64,000 bases of DNA from Buchnera aphidicola (Periphyllus testudinaceus) (GCF_964059035.1 NZ_OZ060380.1:372001-436000); one strand, 5' to 3'. Shown: positions 9,733 through 22,042, counted from the stretch's first letter. A program made the numbers and translations. The notes: generated from the sequence alone by a model not told the origin.

Positions 9733-9996
9733 ATGTATAAAAAATTGAAAAAACTTTTAAAATTTCCTATTAATTTTACATTTAAAATTATATGTTTTAA
9801 TGAAAAAAAAAATAAATATAAAATTTTAAAAATTATTAAAAAAAAAAAATTAAAAATTATAAAATATAATATAAATTTAAGTCAAAAAAAAACATATATA
9901 TCTTATTCAATTACAATTTATTTTAAAAAATTTTATGAAATAAAATATATTTATAAAAAAATAGGAAATCTTAAATTTGTAAAAATGATTTTTTAA
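9733..9996 (+). CDS. ybeD: YbeD family (DUF493) small protein
   Basis: This 87-residue protein has the same length as E. coli YbeD and aligns from end to end. The N-terminus KLKKLLKFPINFTFKII matches the family's LLEFP..FTYKV. The centre has YISYSITIYF, and the end K.IGNLKFVKMIF matches L.K...VRM. The function is unsettled; the fold is ACT-like in E. coli. The sequence is eroded towards Lys and Ile but is not truncated. It diverges from cysS and is convergent with cspE. Confidence 0.85.
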   Translation: MYKKLKKLLKFPINFTFKIICFNEKKNKYKILKIIKKKKLKIIKYNINLSQKKTYISYSITIYFKKFYEIKYIYKKIGNLKFVKMIF

Positions 9997-10002
9997 ATTA
10001 CT

Positions 10003-10038
10003 CTGTTCAGTACAAGTATTTTTAATAGTACTGAACAG
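10003..10038. terminator. Probable bidirectional terminator between ybeD and cspE
   Basis: This is a perfect 11-bp inverted repeat, CTGTTCAGTAC at 10003-10013 and GTACTGAACAG at 10028-10038, with a 14-base loop. It sits between two convergent genes and has A/T-rich flanks on both sides. It is one of the few GC-containing hairpins outside RNA genes. No long uninterrupted U run directly follows the stem, so its efficiency is uncertain. Confidence 0.65.
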
Positions 10039-10093
10039 TATTTAAAATCTTAAAAATTTTTTAAAAAAAAACTATAAGATATTAAATTTTAAA

Positions 10094-10303
10094 TTACAAA
10101 CTGGTAACGTTGGCTGCAGATGGACCTTTTTCTCCGTCTGTAATTTCAAATTCTACACTTTGTCCTTCTGCTAAAGTTTTAAATCCATCACTTTGAATAG
10201 CCGAAAAATGAACAAAAACATCTTTACTACCATCTTCAGGAGTAATAAATCCAAAACCTTTTGATTCATTAAACCATTTAACATTACCTTTAATCTTAGA
10301 CAT
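10094..10303 (-). CDS. cspE: Cold-shock-like RNA chaperone CspE
   Basis: This 69-residue protein is a single cold-shock domain. It has RNP1 KGFGFIT and RNP2 VFVHF. It differs at few positions from E. coli CspE and is closer to CspE than to CspC ([10 protein letters not shown] start, [10 protein letters not shown] end). It binds single-stranded nucleic acid and acts as a transcription antiterminator and RNA chaperone. The sequence is far less AT-shifted than its neighbours, which implies strong purifying selection. It is separated from the upstream 5S rRNA gene by a terminator hairpin. Confidence 0.96.
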   Translation of the reverse strand: MSKIKGNVKWFNESKGFGFITPEDGSKDVFVHFSAIQSDGFKTLAEGQSVEFEITDGEKGPSAANVTSL

Positions 10304-10427
10304 CTATTATTACCTTTACATGAAAATATTATATAATTCTAATATTTAATTTAAATAAAAAAATTTAAAAAAATAAATTTTTTATTTATAAAATTATTTT
10401 TTTTAAAAATATTTAATTACATATGTT

Positions 10428-10479
10428 AAAAAATAAACTCTTATTTTTAAAATCTCCATTTTTTAAAAATAAAAGTTTA
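10428..10479 (-). terminator. Rho-independent terminator of the 23S-5S rRNA unit
   Basis: A 19-bp stem with one mismatch (10434-10452 with 10461-10479, loop of 8) is followed on the minus strand by six T (plus A run 10428-10433). It starts about 56 bases past the end of 5S rRNA in the direction of transcription. It separates the rRNA unit from cspE. Confidence 0.72.
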
Positions 10480-10534
10480 TATTTTTTTATAAAAATTTTA
10501 TTATTTTTTAGTATTATGTCTTATAATTTAAATA

Positions 10535-10653
10535 AGCCTGGAAATTTCCTACTCTCACACGGGGAGACCCCGAACTACCATTGGCGTTATAATGTTTCAC
10601 TTCTGAGTTCGGAATGGATTCAGGTGGTACCATTACACTATTTTTACCAGGCT
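10535..10653 (-). rRNA. rrf: 5S ribosomal RNA
   Basis: The ends GCCTGG and CCAGGC pair to form helix I. Inside is the conserved block CCGAACTCAGAAGTGAAAC (minus strand). Loop E and helix IV follow, as GGTAG and GGGGTCTCCCC. The total is about 119 bases, like E. coli. It lies about 160 bases downstream of 23S rRNA, and no 16S gene is linked. The exact ends are inferred from helix I. Confidence 0.96.
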
Positions 10654-10676
10654 TTTTTAAAAATTTTTTTACACTA

Positions 10677-10712
10677 TATATTTTAATATATAATATTATA
10701 TATTAAAATATA
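10677..10712. repeat. 36-bp perfect palindrome in the 23S-5S spacer
   Basis: Bases 10677-10694 are the exact reverse complement of 10695-10712, with no loop. It consists of A and T only. It lies in the transcribed spacer between 23S and 5S rRNA, so the precursor RNA can form a long hairpin here. That might serve processing or simply result from A/T drift. Confidence 0.8.
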
Positions 10713-10794
10713 CATTAATATAATATTTTTTTTATTTTCGGTAACAAGCATTTTTTTTTTTTTATATATTTTTTTTATTTAAACAAATATTTTT

Positions 10795-10815
10795 AAAAAA
10801 CACCTCTGGCGTTGT

Positions 10816-10825
<10 letters not shown>
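10795..10825 (-). other. 3' strand of the 23S precursor processing stem
   Basis: This stretch pairs with 13733-13762 to close the 23S precursor. The inner 15 bp are perfect (10811-10825 with 13733-13747). A short TGG/CCA piece follows, then an outer 11 bp (10795-10805 with 13752-13762). Such a stem is the usual RNase III substrate in pre-23S RNA. Confidence 0.75.
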
Positions 10826-13732
<2,907 letters not shown>

Positions 13733-13740
<8 letters not shown>

Positions 13741-13762
13741 TTACAACCCACAGGTGTTTTTT
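13733..13762 (-). other. 5' strand of the 23S precursor processing stem
   Basis: This is the partner of 10795-10825 (see there). The paired region spans the mature 5' end of 23S rRNA and its leader. It is conserved as a near-continuous stem of about 29 bp, with one bulge and one mismatch. Confidence 0.75.
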
Positions 13763-13905
13763 ATAATTATTTAAATTATGCTTGTTTCCGAATTTTTAAA
13801 GAACTTAAAACAAATTATATTATATTTAAAAAAATAATTTTTTCTTGAAAAACAATTGTATCACAATATTAAAAAATAACAAATATATTTTTTAAAAAAT
13901 ATTAT

Positions 13906-13978
13906 TGTCCCCTAGGGGAATTGAACCCCTGTTGCCGCCGTGAAAGGGCAGTGTCCTAGACCGCTAGACGAAGGGGAC
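13906..13978 (-). tRNA. tRNA-Glu (anticodon TTC)
   Basis: On the minus strand the acceptor GTCCCCT pairs with AGGGGAC. The D arm is TCGTCTAGCGGTCTAGGACA, the anticodon loop is CTTTCAC (TTC), and the T arm contains GGTTCAATTCC. The discriminator is A where E. coli has G, and CCA is not encoded. It is the first gene of the rRNA unit, about 165 bases before 23S and downstream of aroE. Confidence 0.97.
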
Positions 13979-14066
13979 TTTAATTTTTAAAATTTTAAAA
14001 ACATATTTTTTTATATTTTTATTTTTTTATAACTCAAATAAAAATTTTTCATAACTAATGTAATCA

Positions 14067-14094
14067 TTTTACATATTCAAACGCAAGAGTCAAG
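14067..14094 (-). promoter_or_regulatory. Sigma-70 promoter of the tRNA-Glu/23S/5S unit
   Basis: On the minus strand TTGACT (plus 14089-14094) is followed, after 16 bases, by TAAAAT (plus 14067-14072). The predicted start is near 14060, about 80 bases before tRNA-Glu. This is the closest match to a consensus promoter in the window and fits a highly expressed stable RNA unit. Confidence 0.7.
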
Positions 14095-14155
14095 TTTTAT
14101 TTTAAAATATAAACAAAAAAAAATAATAAATTTTTTTATATATAAAAAAATTATG

Positions 14156-14983
14156 CTATTTTTTACTTAAAAAATTAACAGTTTTTTTTATATCTGGAAA
14201 AATATTATTCCATAAAAAAAATGAATGCGCTGCTTGATGTATTAACATTCCAATTCCACTATATATTTTTTTAGCTCCATAAGATTTGCAAAAATTCATA
14301 AAAACAGTATTTTTATCTCCATAAAACATATCATAACATATTGTTTTTTTATTAATGATATTACAAGGTATTAAAGGAACTTCATTAGAAATTCCTGAAG
14401 AAGTAGCATTAATAATTAAATTAAATCTCATATTACTTAAATTTCTTAAAGTAATAGATTCAATATTTCCAAAGTTTTTAAATTTATTTGACAAAATTTT
14501 CGCTCTTTCAAAAGTTCTATTTGTAAGAAAAATATTACATCCAAATTGTAATAAAGGATATATAACTCCTTTCGCAGCTCCACCAGCTCCAATAATTAAT
14601 AAATTAAATTTTTTTTTAACAATATTATGAAATAATAAATCAGACAAAAAACCAATTCCATCAGTATTATCTCCTAAAATATTTCCATTATCGAATTTTT
14701 TTAATGTATTAATAGAACCAGAAATTTGAGCTCTTTTAGTAATTTCATTACATAAAGAAAAAATTTTTTCTTTAAAAGGAAGAGTTATATTTGCTCCTTT
14801 ACCTCCTTTATTAAAAAAAGATAAAATATCTTTTAAAAAAAAATTTTTTGAAGCGCATATTTTTATATATTTATAATCTAAACTATATAACTTATAAAAA
14901 AAATTATGTATATCAGGAGATTTACTATGATTAATAGGATTTCCAAAAACAGCATAAAATTTATTTTTATACAAATTAACCAC
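14156..14983 (-). CDS. aroE: Shikimate dehydrogenase
   Basis: This 275-residue enzyme reduces 3-dehydroshikimate to shikimate with NADPH. Near residue 65 is GGKGANITLPFKE with the catalytic Lys. NTDGIGF near 105 has the catalytic Asp, and the NADP fold is IGAGGAAKG. The C-terminal GIGMLIHQAAHSF is present. It overlaps tsaC by 8 bases and lies upstream of the rRNA unit, as in Buchnera. With aroB and aroK (39764-41412) it covers three shikimate steps that serve aromatic amino acid supply. Confidence 0.96.
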   Translation of the reverse strand: MVNLYKNKFYAVFGNPINHSKSPDIHNFFYKLYSLDYKYIKICASKNFFLKDILSFFNKGGKGANITLPFKEKIFSLCNEITKRAQISGSINTLKKFDNGNILGDNTDGIGFLSDLLFHNIVKKKFNLLIIGAGGAAKGVIYPLLQFGCNIFLTNRTFERAKILSNKFKNFGNIESITLRNLSNMRFNLIINATSSGISNEVPLIPCNIINKKTICYDMFYGDKNTVFMNFCKSYGAKKIYSGIGMLIHQAAHSFFLWNNIFPDIKKTVNFLSKK

Positions 14984-15536
14984 GAATTTTTTCTCCAGTT
15001 AACAAATTAATAATTTTTGAAGGTTTTTTTTTATTTCCTAAAAAACCTTCTAATATTGGAAAATTTTTTCCAAAAATATCTTTAATTTCTTGAGAATTTA
15101 TACAAGGTTTATTTCCAGAAATATTAGCACTAGTAGAAATAATTGGTTTTCCAAAAAATAAACATAAATTTTTAATAAACTTATTTTTTGTAATTCTCAC
15201 TGCTATAAATTTAGAATTTCCAGTTAACCAAAAAGGTATTCTTGGATTTGCTGGAACAAGATAAGTTAAAAAACTTTTATTTTGTAATAAAACATCTTTT
15301 TTTTTTAAAATTTTTTTTTCTATAATATATGGAAGTAATTGATTATAATTACTAGATAATATTATAAATCCTTTATTAACACTTCTATTTTTTAAAAATA
15401 ATAATTTTTTCACTGCATACTCACTATCTGGATCACATCCTAATCCAAAAATTGATTCAGTAGGATAAGCAATAACTTTTTTTTTATGTAATTTTCTTAT
15501 ACAATATTTTAAAGATTGAAAAAAATTTTTATTCAT
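14976..15536 (-). CDS. tsaC: Threonylcarbamoyl-AMP synthase
   Basis: This is a 186-residue TsaC/YrdC-type protein (190 in E. coli). It makes threonylcarbamoyl-AMP for t6A37 modification of tRNAs reading ANN codons. It shows YPTESIFGLGCDP near the N-terminus, the KNRSVNKGFI ATP/threonine loop, and the STSANISG signature near residue 140. It sits upstream of aroE, as in enterobacteria, with an 8-base overlap that suggests translational coupling. Confidence 0.93.
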   Translation of the reverse strand: MNKNFFQSLKYCIRKLHKKKVIAYPTESIFGLGCDPDSEYAVKKLLFLKNRSVNKGFIILSSNYNQLLPYIIEKKILKKKDVLLQNKSFLTYLVPANPRIPFWLTGNSKFIAVRITKNKFIKNLCLFFGKPIISTSANISGNKPCINSQEIKDIFGKNFPILEGFLGNKKKPSKIINLLTGEKIRG

Positions 15537-15653
15537 TTAACCAATCCTAACAAATTTTTTAAAAAAATAATTTTAAAATATTTATATTTAAAAATATAAT
15601 TTCATATATACTAAAATTTTAAGTTCAATTTAAAATAAAAAAATAAATTAATT

Positions 15654-16151
15654 ATGTCAATTTTAAAAATACTAAAATACCCAAACATAAAACTACGAAA
15701 TATAGCTAAACCAGTTACAAAATTTAATAAAAATTTAAAAAAAACAGTAAATGATATGTTTGAAACTATGAATAAAACGAATGGAATTGGATTAGCTGCT
15801 ATACAAGTACAAATTAATCGTCAAATAATAATAATAGATAAAATATATCCTTTAAAAAAACCTTTAGTATTAATTAATCCAAAAATTTTAAAACAATCTG
15901 GAAAAATTTATATTAAAGAAGGATGTTTATCTATTCCAAAATATGAATATATAACTAATTCTAGATCTAAATTCATCACTGTAAAAGCTTTCAATATTTT
16001 TGGAAAAAAAATAATTTTACATGCAAAATCTATTTTATCTGTTTGCATACAACATGAAATAGATCATTTAAAAGGAATATTATTTATAGATTATTTATCT
16101 CCTTTAAAAAGAAATAGAATTGAAAAAAAAATTAAAAAAAATGAAAAATAA
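15654..16151 (+). CDS. def: Peptide deformylase
   Basis: This 165-residue metalloenzyme removes the formyl group from nascent N-termini. Motif 1 is GIGLAAIQ at 44-51, motif 2 EGCLSIP with metal ligand C91, and motif 3 QHEIDHLKG with H134 and H138 and the catalytic E135. It overlaps fmt by 11 bases, the normal def-fmt operon. Confidence 0.97.
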   Translation: MSILKILKYPNIKLRNIAKPVTKFNKNLKKTVNDMFETMNKTNGIGLAAIQVQINRQIIIIDKIYPLKKPLVLINPKILKQSGKIYIKEGCLSIPKYEYITNSRSKFITVKAFNIFGKKIILHAKSILSVCIQHEIDHLKGILFIDYLSPLKRNRIEKKIKKNEK

Positions 16152-17094
16152 AAAAATTGTTTTTGCTGGAACAAACAAATTTTCTTCTGAACATTTACAC
16201 GAATTACTTATAAATAAATTAAATATATTAAATGTAATTACCAAAAAAGATAATAAATTTAATAAAAAAAACAAAACTTTTTCTGAAGTAAAAAAAATTT
16301 CATTAAAAAATAAGTTAAATATAATTCAACCAAAATCTCTAAATTCAAAAAAAATTTATAAATATTTAAAAAAAAAAAAACCAGATATTATGATAGTAGT
16401 ATCATATGGTTTATTAATACCTAAAAAAATAATTAATTTATTTACTTTTGGTTGTATTAATATACATACTTCACTCTTACCTAAATTAAGAGGACCTTCC
16501 CCAATACAATATTCTCTTATTCAAGGAAAAAAAAAAACTGGAATTACTATTATACAAATAAATGAAAAAATAGATTCAGGTGATATTTTATATCAAAAAT
16601 CTTTAATAATAAAAAAAAACGAAACATATAAAACATTAATAAAAAAACTATCAATACTTGGAAAACAATCATTAATAAAATGTTTAAAAAAGATATTTTT
16701 AAAAAAAATTAAAAAAATTAAACAAAAAGAAAAAAATGCAACATATACAAAAAAAATTAATAAAATAGATGGATTAATAAATTGGAACTCAAGTGCAAAA
16801 AAAATAGAACAAAAAATTAGAGCATTTATTGTATGGCCAGGATCATTTTTTTTTATAAAAGAAATTATGATTAAAATTTGGAAAGTAAAAGTAGTAAAAA
16901 ATTCCAATAAAAATATTCCTGGAAAAATTATTAAAATAAACAAGCATGGAATTTTTATTACAACAAAAAAAAATTTAATTAATATTAAAATACTTCAAAT
17001 TCCAGGAAAAAAAAAAATTACAACTAAAAATATAATACATTCTTATAAAGATTTATTTAAAATAGGTACTAATTTAAATAAAAAACCATCATAA
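16141..17094 (+). CDS. fmt: Methionyl-tRNA formyltransferase
   Basis: This enzyme formylates initiator Met-tRNA using 10-formyl-THF from FolD. The chosen ATG at 16141 gives 317 residues starting [12 protein letters not shown], which fits E. coli ..RIIFAGTPDF. An in-frame ATG 21 bases upstream would only add a lysine-rich tail. Catalytic motifs are [11 protein letters not shown] (Asn, His) and IDSGDIL (Asp). The start lies inside the end of def (11-base overlap). A run of 13 A at 16368-16380 is in frame. Confidence 0.95.
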   Translation: MKNKKIVFAGTNKFSSEHLHELLINKLNILNVITKKDNKFNKKNKTFSEVKKISLKNKLNIIQPKSLNSKKIYKYLKKKKPDIMIVVSYGLLIPKKIINLFTFGCINIHTSLLPKLRGPSPIQYSLIQGKKKTGITIIQINEKIDSGDILYQKSLIIKKNETYKTLIKKLSILGKQSLIKCLKKIFLKKIKKIKQKEKNATYTKKINKIDGLINWNSSAKKIEQKIRAFIVWPGSFFFIKEIMIKIWKVKVVKNSNKNIPGKIIKINKHGIFITTKKNLINIKILQIPGKKKITTKNIIHSYKDLFKIGTNLNKKPS

Positions 17095-17127
17095 GAAATT
17101 AAAATAATATTTTTTAAATTAAAATAA

Positions 17128-17162
17128 AAAACAGAACGGCATCTTATGCCGTTTGTTTTTTA
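17128..17162. terminator. Bidirectional terminator between fmt and rplQ
   Basis: An 8-bp perfect stem, AACGGCAT (17135-17142) and ATGCCGTT (17146-17153) with a 3-base loop, has an A run on the left and a T run on the right. It can act in both directions, ending the def-fmt transcript and the long ribosomal transcript from the minus strand. It is the most classical intrinsic terminator in the window. Confidence 0.85.
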
Positions 17163-17188
17163 TAAAATTTCTAAACATATAATTAATT

Positions 17189-17575
17189 TTAAGATTTACT
17201 TTTATTTTCTATTCTTTGTTCTCTGTTTACTAATAAAATATATGCCATTGGAGAGTTATCTCCAGATCGAAACCCACATTTTACAATTTTTATATACCCA
17301 CCTGGCCTATTTAAAAAAAATGGACCTATATCTTTAAATAATTTATAAACAATAAAATTATTTCGAATTCTTGAAAATATTAATCTTCTATTGGATAAAT
17401 TATCAATTTTAGAAATCGTAATAATTGGTTCTACTTTTCGTCTTAATTCTTTCGACTTAGCTAAAGTAGTTTTAATTTTCTCATATTTTATTAATGAACA
17501 AATTAAATTTTTTAACATAGCCTTTAAATGACTACTTTTTCTATTTAATTTACGACCAACTTTTTGATGTCGCAT
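17189..17575 (-). CDS. rplQ: Ribosomal protein L17
   Basis: This 128-residue 50S protein (127 in E. coli) has the family N-terminus [12 protein letters not shown] and the [10 protein letters not shown] and GGYIKI segments. It is the last gene of the alpha operon, downstream of rpoA, and ends just before a bidirectional terminator. Confidence 0.97.
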   Translation of the reverse strand: MRHQKVGRKLNRKSSHLKAMLKNLICSLIKYEKIKTTLAKSKELRRKVEPIITISKIDNLSNRRLIFSRIRNNFIVYKLFKDIGPFFLNRPGGYIKIVKCGFRSGDNSPMAYILLVNREQRIENKSKS

Positions 17576-17606
17576 AATCTATCATATTCCTTTCTCTATG
17601 CATTTT

Positions 17607-18596
17607 TTATTCTTCTGTAATACTTTCAGGAGGCCAATTATGTAATTTAGTTCCTAAAAATAAATTTCGAGAAGATAATATATCTTTTATTTCAGTTAAT
17701 GATTTTTTTCCCAGATTTGGAGTTTTTAATAAATCTACTTCAGTTTTTTGTATTAAATCTCCAATATAATGTATAGATTCTGCTTTTAAACAATTTGCAG
17801 ATCGAACGGTTAATTCTAAATCATCAACAGGTTTTAATAAAATTGGATCAAATTCAGGTTTTATAACTTTTTCTACTGGTTTACAAATATCCTTTAAATC
17901 TACAAAAGATTCTAATTGATCTGATAAAATAGTAGCTGCTTTTCTAATAGATTCTTCTGGATCAATAGTTCCATTAGTTTCCAATTCTATAATTAATTTG
18001 TCTAAATCGGTTCTTTGTTCTACTCTAGCAGCTTCAACTTGATAAGAAACACGATCAATAGGACTATAACATGCGTCTATTAATAATCTACCTATATAAC
18101 TTTCATTATCTTCAGTTTTTATTCGAGAAGAAGCAGGAGAATATCCTCGACCTCTTTGAACTTTAATCTTCATATTTATAGATGCATTATCATCTGTTAA
18201 ATTGCATATAACATGACTTAACTTAACAATTTCAACGCTTGAATCACATTTTATATCAGATGCAGTAACAACACCTATTCCTTTTTTTTTTAACATTAAA
18301 TAAGAAGAATTTTTTCCATGAATTTTAACAGCTAATTTTTTTAAATTTAGTAATATCTCTAATATATCTTCTTTAATTCCTTCTTTAGTGCTATATTCAT
18401 GCAAAATTCCATCTATTTCAACTTCTGTCACAGCGCATCCAGGCATAGAAGATAAAAGAATTCTACGTAACGCATTTCCTAATGTATGCCCAAAACCTCT
18501 TTCTAAGGGTTCTAAAGTAACTTTAGAATGAGTTAAGCTGAATTTTTTAATATCAACTAAACGAGGTTTTAAAAAATTTATTAATAAATCTGACAT
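17607..18596 (-). CDS. rpoA: RNA polymerase alpha subunit
   Basis: At 329 residues it has exactly the E. coli length. The N-terminal dimerisation domain includes the [20 protein letters not shown] block near residue 32. A linker leads to the alpha-CTD (about 250-320) with VRSANCLK, the UP-element-binding helix, and [12 protein letters not shown]. It is the assembly platform of RNA polymerase and the contact point for activators. It lies within the alpha operon (rpsM-rpsK-rpsD-rpoA-rplQ). Confidence 0.98.
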   Translation of the reverse strand: MSDLLINFLKPRLVDIKKFSLTHSKVTLEPLERGFGHTLGNALRRILLSSMPGCAVTEVEIDGILHEYSTKEGIKEDILEILLNLKKLAVKIHGKNSSYLMLKKKGIGVVTASDIKCDSSVEIVKLSHVICNLTDDNASINMKIKVQRGRGYSPASSRIKTEDNESYIGRLLIDACYSPIDRVSYQVEAARVEQRTDLDKLIIELETNGTIDPEESIRKAATILSDQLESFVDLKDICKPVEKVIKPEFDPILLKPVDDLELTVRSANCLKAESIHYIGDLIQKTEVDLLKTPNLGKKSLTEIKDILSSRNLFLGTKLHNWPPESITEE

Positions 18597-18618
18597 TATG
18601 TGAAACCTTTAAAAAATA

Positions 18619-19239
18619 TTATTTAGAATAAAGCTCTACAATTAAATGTTCATTTATTTCAGATGATAAATCTGATCTATCTGGAATTCTTTTAAAAACT
18701 CCTTTCATTTTTTTTACATTTACTTCTATCCAAGATGCTAATTCTTTTTGTTCAAACAATTCTAAAGAAGCTTGTATTCTTAAATGTTTTTTAAATTTTT
18801 TTCGTACTTCAATAACATCATTTACAGAAACTTGAAATGAAGGTATATTTACAATTACATTATTTACAGTAATAGATTTATGATTTACTAATTGCCTAGC
18901 TTCAGACCTAGTTGAACCAAATCCCATTCTATAAACTATATTATCAAGTCTATTTTCTAATATCTGTAACAACTTTTCTCCAGTATTTCCTTTATATTTT
19001 GAAGCCATTTTATAATAATTACAAAATTGTTTTTCTAATACACCATATAATCTTCGTACTTTTTGCTTCTCTCGTAATTGTACTCCATAATCTGATAATC
19101 TTTGTTTTCTTATTCCATGTTGTCCTGGTAAATGATCAATTTTGCATTTTGATCCAATAGGCCTTAATCCAGATTTTAGATATAAATCAGTTTTTTCTCT
19201 TCGACTTAATTTTAATTTTGGACCTAAATATTTTGCCAT
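18619..19239 (-). CDS. rpsD: Ribosomal protein S4
   Basis: This 206-residue 30S protein, starting at ATG 19239 ([18 protein letters not shown]), matches E. coli S4 in length and start. An in-frame codon 15 bases upstream is rejected. It is a primary 16S binder. In E. coli it represses the alpha operon through a pseudoknot near rpsM; no such structure was recognised here. The S4 RNA-binding domain (about 95-160) is intact. Confidence 0.97.
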   Translation of the reverse strand: MAKYLGPKLKLSRREKTDLYLKSGLRPIGSKCKIDHLPGQHGIRKQRLSDYGVQLREKQKVRRLYGVLEKQFCNYYKMASKYKGNTGEKLLQILENRLDNIVYRMGFGSTRSEARQLVNHKSITVNNVIVNIPSFQVSVNDVIEVRKKFKKHLRIQASLELFEQKELASWIEVNVKKMKGVFKRIPDRSDLSSEINEHLIVELYSK

Positions 19240-19269
19240 AATATTCTCTATCAAAACTTTAATAAAAAA

Positions 19270-19659
19270 TTACACTCTTCTTTTTTTAGGAGGTCTACAT
19301 CCATTATGAGGAATAGGTGTAACATCAGTAATATTTGTAATACGAAATCCTGCAGAATTTAAAGCTCTAATCGTAGACTCTCTTCCTGGTCCAGGACCTT
19401 TTACCATTACATCTAAATTTTTTATACCATAATCTTTAATTTTTTCTGCGCATTTTTCTGCAGCTACTTGTGCTGCAAAAGGTGTAGATTTTCTAGATCC
19501 TCTAAATCCAGAACCTCCAGACGTTGCCCAACCTAAAGAATTTCCTTTTTTATCGGTAATAGTAACAATTGTATTATTAAAAGAAGCATAAATATGTGCA
19601 ATACCATCTGTTATTTGTTTTTTAATACGTTTTTTTATTCGAATCTTTTTTTTTGGCAT
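19270..19659 (-). CDS. rpsK: Ribosomal protein S11
   Basis: This 129-residue protein of the 30S platform has [35 protein letters not shown] and the basic C-terminal [11 protein letters not shown] end, all as in E. coli. It lies in the alpha operon between rpsM and rpsD. Confidence 0.98.
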   Translation of the reverse strand: MPKKKIRIKKRIKKQITDGIAHIYASFNNTIVTITDKKGNSLGWATSGGSGFRGSRKSTPFAAQVAAEKCAEKIKDYGIKNLDVMVKGPGPGRESTIRALNSAGFRITNITDVTPIPHNGCRPPKKRRV

Positions 19660-19676
19660 AATTCTAAATACCTAAA

Positions 19677-20033
19677 TTATTTTTTTATTAATTTACGAGG
19701 GCCTTTTCTAGTACGTGCATTAGTTTTTGTCCTCTGTCCACGAACAGGTAATTTTCTACGATGACGAACTCCTCGATAACACCCAAGATCTATTAATCGT
19801 TTAATTTTTAATGTTTTTTCTCTTCTTAAATCACCTTCTACTACAAATTTTAATACAATAGATCTTAATTCTTCTAATTTTTCTTTATCTAATTTAGAAA
19901 CATATACACATTCATCTATTTTTAAAGAACGACAAATTAATCTAGAACGAGATTTACCTATTCCATAAATCGATGTTAAAGAAATTATTATACGTTTATT
20001 ATCAGGAATATTAATTCCTGCTATACGAGTCAA
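19677..20033 (-). CDS. rpsM: Ribosomal protein S13
   Basis: This 118-residue 30S head protein starts [14 protein letters not shown] and ends with the basic tail [17 protein letters not shown]. It contacts 23S rRNA and the P-site tRNA. It is the first gene of the alpha operon. The 76 bases to rpmJ hold no structure that I could recognise as the E. coli S4-binding pseudoknot. Confidence 0.97.
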   Translation of the reverse strand: MTRIAGINIPDNKRIIISLTSIYGIGKSRSRLICRSLKIDECVYVSKLDKEKLEELRSIVLKFVVEGDLRREKTLKIKRLIDLGCYRGVRHRRKLPVRGQRTKTNARTRKGPRKLIKK

Positions 20034-20109
20034 TTTTAAAAACTCCTTATTTACTATAAATATATTTAAAATAGTTTAAATTAAAAAATTCAAAATTTTT
20101 TAAAAGATA

Positions 20110-20226
20110 TTAACCTTGTCTTTGTTTATGTTTTGGATCATTACTACAAATAACACGAACCACATTTTTTCTACGTATAATTTTACAATTTCTACATAGT
20201 TTTTTTATAGATGTGCGTACTTTCAT
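20110..20226 (-). CDS. rpmJ: Ribosomal protein L36
   Basis: This is a short gene of 38 codons plus TAA, read directly from the sequence. It translates as [20 protein letters not shown] and ends with [13 protein letters not shown]. The zinc ligands are two Cys in C-x2-C, then Cys and His in CSNDPKH. It lies between secY and rpsM, the standard position at the end of the spc operon. Confidence 0.96.
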   Translation of the reverse strand: MKVRTSIKKLCRNCKIIRRKNVVRVICSNDPKHKQRQG

Positions 20227-20255
20227 ATTTTTCTACCTACTATACAAAAAAATAT

Positions 20256-21593
20256 TTATTTTTGTAAATTTAAATTTGCTCTTCTAAAAGAAGATTTATA
20301 TTGATTAGACACTACTAATGTTTGCAATTGAGTTAACAAATCAATAATTACAACTACTACTATTAATAACGATGTTCCTCCAAAATAAAATGGAACATGC
20401 ATAAAAAAACGCATAAAATCAGGTATTAAACATATAAAAACAATATACATAGAATTAATAAAAGTTAATTTAAACATAATTTTTTTAATATAATTTGAAG
20501 TATTTTCACCTGGACGAATACCTTTAATAAAAGCACCAGATTTTTTTAAATTATCAGAAGTTTCTCGAGAATTAAAAGCTAAATTTGTATAAAAAAAACA
20601 AAAGAAAATTATAGATATCGTATATAAAAATATATAAATTAATTTACCTGGTTGTAAGTTTTCATACATAAAATTTAAAAAAACATGAGATTTTAAATTA
20701 CTTCCTCTAATCCACGAAATAATTGTTACTGGAAACAAAACAATAGTAGAAGAAAAAATAGCCGGAATAACTCCAGACATATTTATTTTTAAAGGTAAAT
20801 GAGCTGTATGAGAAGAGTATAAATAATTTTTTTGTTGTCTATTTGAATAATAAATAGTAATTTTTCTTTGACTTCTTTCTATAAAAACAACCATATAAAT
20901 AATAGAAAAAATTAAAAAAATTATTATAAATAACATACTAAAACTTAAATTTTTAAATTTTAAATCTTCTAAAGTATGAGCTATAGCAATAGGTAAATTT
21001 GCTATTATTCCTGAAAAAATAATTACTGAAATTCCATTCCCTAATCCATATTCTGTAATTAAATCTCCTATCCATATTAAAAAAATTGTTCCAGTTACTA
21101 AACTAATTATTGCTGTTATATAAAAATAAAAATCTAAATGAAAAATTAATTGCCTCATTCCAGGAATGTTAGGTAAACTTAAAGATATTCCAATCGCTTG
21201 AATAATCGATAAAAATACAGTTAAATATTTAGTATATTGATTAATTTTAATACGTCCTGATTCACCTTCTTTTTTCAATTCCTTCCAAGAAGGATATATA
21301 AATGTTAATAATTGAATTATTATTGAAGAGGAAATATATGGCATAATTCCTAATGAAAAAATTGATGCTCGATTTAAAGATCCTCCAGAAAACATATTCA
21401 ACATTTCAACAAAAGTTCCTTGTTGATTTTTTAATAACTGAGATAAAGATAAAGTATCAATTCCTGGAACTGGAATAAATGAACCTAAACGAAAAACTAT
21501 TAAAGAAAATATTAAAAATAAAAATCTTTTTTTAATTTCAGAAAAATTTTTTATAGAATTTTTATTATTTAGTTTTATTTTTTTATTATCCAT
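20256..21593 (-). CDS. secY: SecY, protein-conducting channel subunit
   Basis: At 445 residues it is close to the E. coli length (443), with ten predicted membrane segments. It has the plug region GSLNRASIFSLGIMPYISS and the IERSQRKI and GIRPGENTSNYI cytoplasmic loops that contact SecA and the ribosome. It is the export channel for proteins targeted by 4.5S/Ffh, encoded at 4713-4827. It lies in the spc operon between rplO and rpmJ, 6 bases after the rplO stop. Confidence 0.97.
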   Translation of the reverse strand: MDNKKIKLNNKNSIKNFSEIKKRFLFLIFSLIVFRLGSFIPVPGIDTLSLSQLLKNQQGTFVEMLNMFSGGSLNRASIFSLGIMPYISSSIIIQLLTFIYPSWKELKKEGESGRIKINQYTKYLTVFLSIIQAIGISLSLPNIPGMRQLIFHLDFYFYITAIISLVTGTIFLIWIGDLITEYGLGNGISVIIFSGIIANLPIAIAHTLEDLKFKNLSFSMLFIIIFLIFSIIYMVVFIERSQRKITIYYSNRQQKNYLYSSHTAHLPLKINMSGVIPAIFSSTIVLFPVTIISWIRGSNLKSHVFLNFMYENLQPGKLIYIFLYTISIIFFCFFYTNLAFNSRETSDNLKKSGAFIKGIRPGENTSNYIKKIMFKLTFINSMYIVFICLIPDFMRFFMHVPFYFGGTSLLIVVVVIIDLLTQLQTLVVSNQYKSSFRRANLNLQK

Positions 21594-21599
21594 TATTAT

Positions 21600-22033
21600 T
21601 TATGATTCCTCTATTTTTCCTCCATAAGATTCAATAATAATACGAGCCCCTTTAGTCACAGATAATCCTTTAATTACTAAAACTCTAGAGAATTTTCCAG
21701 AAGAAATAATTTTAACATGCTGAATATATGATTTAATAATATTTCTTTTTTTTAAAATTTCTAAATTTATTATATTCTCACTTAATCGAGATAACTCAGA
21801 TAATTTTAATTCTGCTTTTATTTTTTTTTTTCGTGAAATAAAACCAAATTTTGGAATTCTTCTATAAAATGGAGTTTGCCCACCTTCAAATCCTCTACGA
21901 ATACTACTCCCAGTTCTAGATTTTTGTCCTTTATGACCTCTTCCAGAAGTTTTTCCTAATCCAGATCCAATACCTCTACCTACACGTTTTTTTTTTTTTT
22001 TTTACAATTTATAAATATAGTATTTAGATACAT
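21600..22033 (-). CDS. rplO: Ribosomal protein L15, reading frame broken at a run of 17 A
   Basis: From CGT GTA GGT ([17 protein letters not shown]) to the TAA at 21600-21602, the frame encodes an intact L15 that follows E. coli residues 18-144. The start ATG at 22031-22033 gives [10 protein letters not shown], matching the family M.LNT start. Between them lies a run of 17 A (plus-strand T 21987-22003). Read literally this puts the rest out of frame and hits a stop after KKKKK. One extra A would restore a 144-residue protein, the E. coli length. L15 is normally retained, and the remainder is well conserved. I infer rescue by polymerase slippage on the run, or a sequencing error. Confidence 0.9.
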
Positions 22034-22042
22034 ATATTTTAC

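Noticed and set aside
10423..10686. Open frame of 87 codons on the plus strand
   Set aside because: It runs across the terminator and the 5S rRNA gene on the opposite strand; its C-terminal half is the complement of 5S rRNA.
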